12,008 nucleotides of DNA from JACOTK01 sp038256565 (GTDB lineage Bacteria; Actinomycetota; Acidimicrobiia; Acidimicrobiales; CADCSY01). Both the position numbers and the translations under genes were made by a program. The notes beneath the pieces were generated by a model, which was not told the DNA's origin, searched no databases, and was given only the letters and a program-made list of their open reading frames with translations. Shown one piece after another: positions 7,648-12,008 of the stretch. Position 1 is the first letter of the stretch. Every line of letters starts with the position of its first letter. The stretch covers positions 1 through 12,008 of the forward strand of contig JBBSKG010000081.1 in NCBI GenBank assembly GCA_038256565.1, read 5' to 3'.

Positions 7648-8065
7648 TGTCAACATCCTTGTCTACGCCCACCGTCTTGAGTCACCTGAGCATGCTGAGT
7701 ATCGAGTTTGGTTAGAGGAAGCGCTGAAGGGAAGTGAGCCACTAGGTCTCAGTGACGTAGTGGCCAGCGGGTTTCTCAGGATTGTCACCCACCCTCGCAT
7801 CTTTCGAGAGCCAACGCCGCTAGATGTTGCAATTCAGTTCATTGATGCAGTGCGAGTGTCCCCAGCGACGATTTCTGTTAATCCTGGAGAGCGACATTGT
7901 GAGATATTTAGCAACCTATGTAGACGGGTTGAAGCCAATGGCAACCGCATTCCAGATACGTTTCTCGCAGCGCTCGCAATCGAACAGGGAGCCACATGGG
8001 TGACTGCCGACCGCGGGTTTGCTCGCTATCCCGACCTTCGCTGGGTGCATCCACTCGAACGCTGA
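7634..8065 (+). CDS. vapC: VapC-type PIN-domain toxin (ribonuclease)
   Basis: This 143-residue PIN-domain protein belongs to the mycobacterial-type VapC group. When free of its antitoxin it is expected to cleave RNA with Mg2+ or Mn2+, typically tRNA or rRNA, and stop growth. Acidic active-site residues visible are D5 (VDVNILVYA), D108 (IPDTFLAALAIE) and D126 (TADRGFAR). In the family motif E-x-x-R the Glu position is G46 (G-F-L-R49), as I recall for relatives with a GFLR(I/L)(V/T) segment. D41 is nearby, but its role is unknown. Length and the closing LRWVHPL segment are normal. It overlaps vapB by 14 bases and sits 97 bp before tRNA-Thr. A tRNA-adjacent toxin-antitoxin pair suggests acquisition, but no attachment-site repeat was seen. 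Confidence 0.88.
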   Translation: MRCVDVNILVYAHRLESPEHAEYRVWLEEALKGSEPLGLSDVVASGFLRIVTHPRIFREPTPLDVAIQFIDAVRVSPATISVNPGERHCEIFSNLCRRVEANGNRIPDTFLAALAIEQGATWVTADRGFARYPDLRWVHPLER

Positions 8066-8147
8066 ATCGGTTGGACTGTTCGATGGTGGTTGTGAATGGA
8101 GTCGAAACCGGTGCCCTGCAAACGGGGTAGCGGTGGTGTCGCCGCGA

Positions 8148-8153
8148 TAGCCT
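8148..8153 (+). promoter_or_regulatory. Possible -10 element for tRNA-Thr
   Basis: TAGCCT fits TANNNT and ends nine bases before the first tRNA base, so transcription could start a few bases upstream of the mature 5' end. No -35 hexamer is recognisable at the right distance. The 8066-8162 gap holds nothing else convincing. Confidence 0.25.
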
Positions 8154-8162
8154 GATTTGCAC

Positions 8163-8235
8163 GCCCGTGTACCTCAGTCGGCAGAGGGTCTCACTCGTAA
8201 TGAGAACGTCGTGGGTTCGATTCCCACCGCGGGCT
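8163..8235 (+). tRNA. tRNA-Thr, anticodon CGT
   Basis: A complete 73-base cloverleaf can be drawn. The acceptor stem is GCCCGTG with CGCGGGC (one G-U pair) and the D stem is CCTC/GAGG. The anticodon stem is TCTCA/TGAGA around loop CTCGTAA, giving anticodon CGT, which reads ACG (Thr). The variable loop is ACGTC, and the T stem GTGGG/CCCAC closes the loop TTCGATT. The discriminator base is T and CCA is not encoded. No terminator hairpin lies between it and the sigma factor gene 30 bp downstream, so read-through is possible. Confidence 0.96.
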
Positions 8236-8265
8236 CTCAAAAATTAAAAGGTATGAAAGGACACC

Positions 8266-8889
8266 ATGGCTGATCGCAATAAGTTCACCGATCTGGCGAT
8301 GGAATACATGCCGTCTCTGTACTCGGCGGCTTTGCGGATGACTCGCAATCCATCTGATGCCGAAGATTTAGTGCAAGAGACCTATCTCAAGGCTTACAAG
8401 GGTTTCCACTCCTTTCAGGAGGGCACCAACCTTAAGGCTTGGCTTTACCGCATTCTTACCAATACCTACATCAACCGTTACCGGGCAAAGCAGCGAAGAC
8501 CTGATGAGACGCATATCGATCAGGACGAAGATTTCTTTCTATACCGCCACCTTGGCGAGCTTGATCCTTCCCTGGCGGGGAAAAGTCCCGAAGAAGAGCT
8601 ACTTGACCTTTTCAGCAATTCAGAAATTGTCGAGGCCGTTGAGTTGTTGAGTGAGATATTTCGGATACCTGTTCTTCTTGCCGACGTTGAGGGTTTTTCG
8701 TACAAAGAGATCGCAGAGATTCTCGACATTCCCACTGGAACGGTCATGAGTCGGCTGCATCGGGGAAGAAAGGCGCTTCAGCGGTTGTTGTATGACTTTG
8801 CAGTCGAACGGCGGTTGGTCGATCCCGAGCTGAATGTCGATGTCGATGTCGATGGTGAACAAGACCAGGAAGAGGTAACCCGTGTCTGA
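8266..8889 (+). CDS. sigR: ECF RNA polymerase sigma factor, SigR/SigH type
   Basis: This 207-residue group 4 (ECF) sigma factor closely matches the SigR/SigH subgroup that controls thiol-oxidative and heat stress genes. Region 2 spans about residues 8-80, with the core-binding segment S30-DAEDLVQETYLKAYKGF and the -10 recognition segment LKAWLYRILTNTYINRYR. A short acidic linker (about 80-130) leads to region 4, whose helix-turn-helix is S145-YKEIAEILDIPTGTVMSR. The start is ATG 8266, preceded by AAAGGA at 8256-8261. Its C-terminal end has a short Asp-Val repeat, and it overlaps the anti-sigma gene by eight bases. The usual SigR promoter pattern (GGAAT, about 18 bases, GTT) was not found upstream, so autoregulation is not supported here. 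Confidence 0.93.
   Translation: MADRNKFTDLAMEYMPSLYSAALRMTRNPSDAEDLVQETYLKAYKGFHSFQEGTNLKAWLYRILTNTYINRYRAKQRRPDETHIDQDEDFFLYRHLGELDPSLAGKSPEEELLDLFSNSEIVEAVELLSEIFRIPVLLADVEGFSYKEIAEILDIPTGTVMSRLHRGRKALQRLLYDFAVERRLVDPELNVDVDVDGEQDQEEVTRV
8835..8852 (+). repeat. Three tandem TGTCGA hexamers in the sigma factor 3' end
   Basis: Three perfect copies of TGTCGA encode the Val-Asp repeat near residues 191-196, in the disordered acidic tail after region 4. Six-base units keep the frame, so copy-number changes would only lengthen or shorten the tail. Confidence 0.8.
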
Positions 8890-9172
8890 TATCGAACAAG
8901 CGGGTGTATCTGAATGTGGAGACGATCTTTGTTTGGAGTCCCTCAAGGAACTTTATGTGTTTATTGATGGGGAGCTGACTGAAGAGCGCCGTGTCATCAT
9001 TCGCAGTCACCTCGACGAATGCGGGGGTTGCGTTGAGGCTTTCGACTTCGAGGTTGAGCTTCGCCAAGTTGTTTCAAAGTGTTGTAGCGAGACTGTTGTG
9101 CCTGAACACTTGCGTCACCGCATCGCCCTTGCCATTGAGTCGTTTAGCGATGATGACGAAGAGCCCAATTGA
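8882..9172 (+). CDS. rsrA: Zinc-binding anti-sigma factor, RsrA-like
   Basis: This 96-residue protein has the ZAS-family signature H43-x3-C47-x2-C50, plus a CC pair (C67, C68) followed by SETVVPEHLRHRI. That matches RsrA, where a thiol-zinc centre holds the sigma factor inactive until oxidation forms a disulfide. C17, in C-L-E-S-L-K-E-L-Y, aligns with the RsrA N-terminal cysteine; C12 is extra. It is expected to bind the preceding sigma factor in the cytoplasm as a redox switch; no membrane segment is present. The start is GTG 8882, inside the sigma stop region (8-base overlap), with a purine-rich AGAGGT upstream. The overlap implies coupled, roughly equal synthesis. Family assignment is firm; specificity for this sigma factor is inferred from adjacency. 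Confidence 0.92.
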   Translation: MSDIEQAGVSECGDDLCLESLKELYVFIDGELTEERRVIIRSHLDECGGCVEAFDFEVELRQVVSKCCSETVVPEHLRHRIALAIESFSDDDEEPN

Positions 9173-9232
9173 ATCGTTAGAGGCGGCGGCGAGAAGCCAG
9201 TTGCAACTTTTATCTGTGGGTGAGCCTACGAT

Positions 9233-9238
9233 GAGGAG
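9233..9238 (+). promoter_or_regulatory. Ribosome-binding site that decides the small-protein start
   Basis: GAGGAG lies nine bases before ATG 9248 and directly against ATG 9239, so it favours 9248. TACGAT at 9227-9232 could alternatively act as a -10 element giving a leaderless message beginning at ATG 9239; the sequence alone cannot exclude this. Confidence 0.5.
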
Positions 9239-9247
9239 ATGAGTCCT

Positions 9248-9379
9248 ATGATTGCTGCTGAAGTTTGGCACTACTGGGTTGGCGTGTCGTTGTTTGGCGG
9301 GGCCGTACTTGCTGCGGTTTCGACACTTGCTGGCTATCTGAAGCTCCAGTCAACCAAGTTCCCCCGCCGGTCCGAGTAG
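9248..9379 (+). CDS. Small single-helix membrane protein (43 aa), function unknown
   Basis: I do not recognise a named family. The product starts MIAAEVWHYWVGVSLFGG and has one hydrophobic helix at about residues 8-30 (VGVSLFGGAVLAAVSTLAGYL), with a short positive tail ending KFPRRSE. Topology is probably N-out/C-in by the positive-inside rule. A good ribosome-binding site (GAGGAG), a forward position 75 bp after the anti-sigma gene and a gap of 34 bp before the metalloprotease gene support real coding. Starting at ATG 9239 would add three residues. It may be a small membrane partner of the following metalloprotease or part of the stress module, but that is speculation. Confidence 0.65.
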   Translation: MIAAEVWHYWVGVSLFGGAVLAAVSTLAGYLKLQSTKFPRRSE

Positions 9380-9413
9380 TCAGACGGGTGCACAACACGG
9401 GTGCGGTGGGTGC

Positions 9414-10487
9414 GTGACGCCTGAGCCGATTGCCTGGGATGTGGCCGAGAAGGTCGCCGTCCGCCTTGCAGGGCTTGATCCTTTCTCGGTCTCGTACCAT
9501 GCGCACTCGCTAGTTCCTGACTTCACAGAGTTGACCGCCGAGGCCGAAGCGTTGGTTGCTGATGCTACGGGTCTTGTTTCGAGTTCAGGGCCAGCTCGTG
9601 TGCGAGTTGTTGACAGAGCTGGGTGGGTTCGTGCCAACGTTTCTTCGTTTCGTCGTCTCTTGTCGCCATTGTCTGGTCGTATGGCCGACAAGATGACTAC
9701 CGGCCTTTTCGGTGGCCGAGTAACTCGGCTGGTGGCAGGTGCAGAACTAGGCGCACTCTTGGGCTGGATGTCTGGGAGAGTCCTTGGCCAATATGACTTG
9801 TTGGTTGTTGATGATGAGACGGCCATCGATCAAGACATCGTTTATTACGTGGGGCCAAATATTTTGGCCCTTGAGAAACGTTTTGCGTTTCCCCCTCGTG
9901 AGTTTCGATTGTGGCTGGCGTTACACGAGGTGACCCATCGTGCCCAGTTCACCGGGGTTCCATGGTTACGGCCGCACTTCTTAAGTCTGGTTGAGGCAGG
10001 TCTTGGGCCAGTCAACGTTGACCCAGCTCAATTAACCGCAGGGCTCCAGCGCCTTGGTAAGGCTTTGCGAACAGGGGCTAATCCTCTTAAAGATGGAGGG
10101 CTGGCAGCGTTTATGGCTACTCCTGAACAACGAGCGGTCATTGAAGAAATTGGCGGAATGATGAGTTTGCTTGAGGGTCATGGCGACGTGACTATGGACC
10201 GTGCTGGGGCCGATCGCATTCCTTCTGCCGACCGTTTCAGTCGTGCCCTTCGCCAGAGGCGGGCATCGGTAACGGGCATTGCTCGTCTGGTGCAACAACT
10301 CATTGGTCTTGAGGCAAAGATGGCCCAGTACGAATTGGGTGAAAAATTTGTCTATGCGGTGGAGCATGCTGGGGGAACAGAGCTGTTAGATCGTGCATGG
10401 CATGGGCCTCAATGGCTGCCGTCTATGACTGAGATTCGTGAACCTGGATTGTGGATTAAACGTGTTCAAAGCGCACAGGCGGTTTGA
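9414..10487 (+). CDS. Zinc-dependent metalloprotease-like protein, DUF2342 family
   Basis: This 357-residue protein has a gluzincin-type H171-E172-V-T-H175 motif in the segment LWLALHEVTHRAQF. A second conserved patch, L-L-E254-G-H256-G-D258, may supply the third zinc ligand and the substrate pocket. The pattern fits the actinobacterial DUF2342 zincin family, whose members were linked to coenzyme F420 biosynthesis by co-occurrence. The true substrate is not established, and proteolysis is inferred from the motif. No signal peptide is evident, but a hydrophobic, Gly-rich stretch lies near residues 100-125. The start is GTG 9414 (MTPEPIAWDVAEKVA), with only a weak GGTGGG upstream. The stop TGA overlaps the tilS ATG by one base, a conserved actinobacterial pairing with tilS. 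Confidence 0.87.
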   Translation: MTPEPIAWDVAEKVAVRLAGLDPFSVSYHAHSLVPDFTELTAEAEALVADATGLVSSSGPARVRVVDRAGWVRANVSSFRRLLSPLSGRMADKMTTGLFGGRVTRLVAGAELGALLGWMSGRVLGQYDLLVVDDETAIDQDIVYYVGPNILALEKRFAFPPREFRLWLALHEVTHRAQFTGVPWLRPHFLSLVEAGLGPVNVDPAQLTAGLQRLGKALRTGANPLKDGGLAAFMATPEQRAVIEEIGGMMSLLEGHGDVTMDRAGADRIPSADRFSRALRQRRASVTGIARLVQQLIGLEAKMAQYELGEKFVYAVEHAGGTELLDRAWHGPQWLPSMTEIREPGLWIKRVQSAQAV

Positions 10488-11407
10488 TGATTGGTTCATT
10501 GACCGATCACCTTCTTCAGCGTTGCACCTTCCCCCAGTCGGAAACCATGAGTTATGCCGCCGTTTCAGGGGGAGCCGATTCGCTTGCGCTACTTGTGTTG
10601 GCAATAGCGACAGGGTGCCAAGTCACAGCCGTGCATGTAGACCACGGTTTACGTGCGGGTTCGACAGACGAGGCCGAGGTTGTGCGCCAAGCCGCTGAAC
10701 GATTTGGAGCGAGTTTTCGAGCTGAGAGCGTCGAGCTTGAGCAAGGTCCCAATCTTGAAGCTCGGGCACGTACGGCCAGGCGAGCAGTTATGCCTGAAGG
10801 CGTAATGACTGGTCACACCGCAGACGATCAGGCAGAGACGGTTTTGTTGAATCTCTCAAGGGGGACGGGCCTCGACGGGTTGGTGGCAATGCATCCCGGG
10901 CCTACCAAACCAATCCTGGCTCTTCGACGTAGTGAAACAGAAGCATTGTGTGCAGAGCTTGGGCTTGACCCTGTTGACGACCCTTCAAATCGAGACCCTG
11001 CCTTTACTCGCAATCGGGTTCGCCACGAGGTATTGCCTCTGCTTGACGATGTGGTGGGCCGAGACGTAGCAGCGCTGATTAGCCGAACAGCCTCGCTGCT
11101 TGGTGATGATGCAGCTTTTTTGTCCTTGCTTGCAGAAGAGATCGACCCAACTGATGCCAAGGCTCTTGCGGCTGCTCCACTTCCATTAAGTCGTCGCGCT
11201 GTGCGCCGTTGGCTCGCCACAGAGAACCCGCCTTACCCACCTGAGGCTGCTGTTGTTGAACGCGTGCTAGCTGTTGCTAGCGGACTGGTTCGGGCTACGG
11301 AGGTGGGTGGGGGCCGAAGTGTCAGAAGAGGCAATGGGCGTCTCCGTCTTGAGCATGTAAACAGGTCGTTGACACAGCGGGGTAGGCCTGTTAGGAATTC
11401 GGGGTGA
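10487..11407 (+). CDS. tilS: tRNA(Ile)-lysidine synthetase
   Basis: This 306-residue N-type ATP pyrophosphatase attaches lysine to C34 of tRNA-Ile(CAU) so that it reads AUA as Ile. The PP-loop is S27-G-G-A-D-S32. It is followed by AVHVDHGLR, GHTADDQAETVLLNLSRG and the conserved PSNRDPAFTRNRVRHEVLP segment. The C-terminal tRNA-binding domain of the E. coli protein is absent, and the short length is normal for actinobacteria. ATG 10487 is chosen over TTG 10484; it shares one base with the preceding stop (TGATG), so translation is probably coupled. In Mycobacterium tuberculosis, hpt follows tilS. Here no hpt frame follows; the next gene is unrelated. Confidence 0.93.
   Translation: MIGSLTDHLLQRCTFPQSETMSYAAVSGGADSLALLVLAIATGCQVTAVHVDHGLRAGSTDEAEVVRQAAERFGASFRAESVELEQGPNLEARARTARRAVMPEGVMTGHTADDQAETVLLNLSRGTGLDGLVAMHPGPTKPILALRRSETEALCAELGLDPVDDPSNRDPAFTRNRVRHEVLPLLDDVVGRDVAALISRTASLLGDDAAFLSLLAEEIDPTDAKALAAAPLPLSRRAVRRWLATENPPYPPEAAVVERVLAVASGLVRATEVGGGRSVRRGNGRLRLEHVNRSLTQRGRPVRNSG
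11369..11397 (+). promoter_or_regulatory. Candidate promoter inside the end of tilS
   Basis: A perfect TTGACA (11369-11374) is followed, 17 bases later, by TAGGAA (11392-11397). The -10 is poor (three of six bases). If used, transcription would begin about 35 bases before the GTG at 11438 and give a leader that includes the AGGAG site. Confidence 0.35.
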
Positions 11408-11426
11408 GCCAGTAGACTATGACAAT

Positions 11427-11431
11427 AGGAG
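11427..11431 (+). promoter_or_regulatory. Ribosome-binding site for the GTG at 11438
   Basis: AGGAG lies six bases before GTG 11438. This fixes the intended start of the secreted-protein gene and the frame that enters the octamer repeats. Confidence 0.6.
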
Positions 11432-11437
11432 ATCCTA

Positions 11438-12008
11438 GTGAAGAGTAAATCGCATCTTTCGGTATCACTTACTCTTGGTCTCTTGGTCTCTTGGCCTCTT
11501 GGCTTCTTGGCTTCTAGCTGGCACATCCGCCGCATCTATACCAGAGAAGGAACAACCTGCTGAACAAGCAGCTAGTGCATTGGCAGATTTGAGACCTGTT
11601 TCAATCCCTGTTGCTAAGACGATGCCAGCGGCCGAGGAGGGGCAGTCTATACCTGCTTCGTCAATAGACCCCAGTTATGTGAGGCCCGAACTGACCATCT
11701 CTGATGCAGGTATTGAAATGGGAACTGAAGTTTCAGATGATGGAGTTTCCGTTCTACTTGACAATGATGCGCGAGCATTTTTTGGCCCACGATACGGAGG
11801 TTCCTGGGTCGAAGGAGTGGGTACCTCAAAGCATTTGGTAATTGGTGTTGTCAGGCCCAATCCTTCCGATGAGTTGTGGTTTAAGACTAAATCCACCAAT
11901 GCTCAATTACGTGAAACTAAGTACGCTCTTTCTCAACTTGATGAGTGGACAGATAGAGCAACAGCCATAGCTCAGCGACTCCGCTTGGTCGCAATGATTG
12001 GATCCAAT
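11438..12008 (+). pseudogene. Secreted protein gene split by frame at an 8-bp repeat tract (possible phase-variable OFF allele; 3' end outside window)
   Basis: From GTG 11438 the frame encodes a typical export signal start (MKSKSHLSVSLTLGLL) but stops at 11561-11563 after 41 codons. The +1 frame is open for 189 codons, 11442-12008, without a credible start. The two overlap within an 8-bp repeat tract. Adding one unit, or removing two, joins them and gives a basic n-region, a hydrophobic core and a TSAAS cleavage region. The mature part begins with a Pro/Ala/Glu-rich linker, then a region containing FGPRYGGSWVEG, HLVIGVVRPNPSDE and YALSQLDEW. These loosely resemble the pro-regions of secreted S1 (alpha-lytic/streptogrisin-like) proteases, but no catalytic residues are in view. 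Phase variation, assembly collapse and true decay all fit. It replaces the hpt gene that often follows tilS. Confidence 0.65.
11471..11518 (+). repeat. Tandem 8-bp repeat tract (about six units) in a signal-peptide sequence
   Basis: TTGG recurs exactly every eight bases at 11475, 11483, 11491, 11499 and 11507. The units are ACTCTTGG, TCTCTTGG, TCTCTTGG, CCTCTTGG, CTTCTTGG and a decayed CTTCTAGC. The second and third are identical and the first four share CTCTTGG. Eight is not a multiple of three, so each unit gained or lost moves the reading frame. Confidence 0.9.

Noticed and set aside
8068..8110. Imperfect stem after vapC (CGGTT-GACT against AGTC-AACCG)
   Set aside because: Interrupted pairing, long loop and no T tract; too weak to call a terminator.
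7908..8240. 110-codon reverse-strand frame across the vapC end and tRNA-Thr, containing a GGNRTHDVLI-like stretch
   Set aside because: It is the antisense of a tRNA gene plus vapC; this peptide pattern is a known artefact of translating tRNA genes.
8066..8265. SigR-type autoregulatory promoter upstream of the sigma gene
   Set aside because: No GGAAT followed at about 18 bases by GTT was found on the forward strand.
9380..9826. 148-codon reverse-strand frame opposite the metalloprotease gene start
   Set aside because: Low-complexity Thr/Arg/Ser/Pro composition typical of antisense shadow frames in this base composition.
11475..11518. TTG 11475 as an alternative start for the long secreted-protein frame
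   Set aside because: No ribosome-binding site precedes it and the resulting N-terminus lacks the positive residues of a signal peptide.

Overview
The window looks like chromosomal core DNA from an actinobacterium of only moderate GC, possibly an aquatic or uncultured lineage near Acidimicrobiia. That placement is an inference. The main signs are a topoisomerase I that lacks zinc fingers and ends in a Lys/Ala-rich tail, a SigR/RsrA-type redox sigma/anti-sigma pair, a zincin-like DUF2342 metalloprotease directly before tilS, GTG starts, and a mycobacterial-type VapBC pair.

Layout: 1-187 is the 3' end of an NhaA Na+/H+ antiporter gene, followed by an 11-bp perfect hairpin. 253-6266 is a forward DNA-metabolism block: topA, an MFS exporter, tmk and holB. 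The spacings are 35 bp, 13 bp and an ATGA overlap. Next comes a convergent junction with a large 24-nt-arm inverted repeat (6273-6374), then a reverse-strand TauE/SafE-type (TSUP) permease gene (6373-7266). A divergent vapBC toxin-antitoxin pair (7390-8065) lies between that permease and a tRNA-Thr(CGT) gene (8163-8235). Only 30 bp after the tRNA begins a stress module: an ECF sigma factor and its overlapping zinc anti-sigma factor. A 43-aa one-helix membrane protein, the DUF2342 metalloprotease and tilS follow, all forward and closely packed, so an operon is plausible.

The most unusual part is the right end (11438-12008). A GTG start with a good ribosome-binding site opens a signal peptide whose hydrophobic core is encoded by about six tandem, slightly degenerate 8-bp units. 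In the sequence as given, this frame stops after 41 codons. The next frame is open for 189 codons, from 11442 to the window edge. Adding one 8-bp unit, or removing two, would fuse the start and signal peptide in frame to the long ORF, with a plausible Ala-rich cleavage site. This is the arrangement expected of a slipped-strand phase-variable secreted protein captured in the OFF state. A collapsed repeat in the assembly, or a decayed gene, would look the same here.

Together the genes cover chromosome topology, dTTP synthesis and replication clamp loading (topA/tmk/holB), redox stress control (sigma/anti-sigma) and decoding of AUA codons (tilS). Accessory transport and toxin-antitoxin functions lie between them. 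No CRISPR array, insertion sequence or rRNA was seen. No stretch longer than 300 bases lacks a gene.
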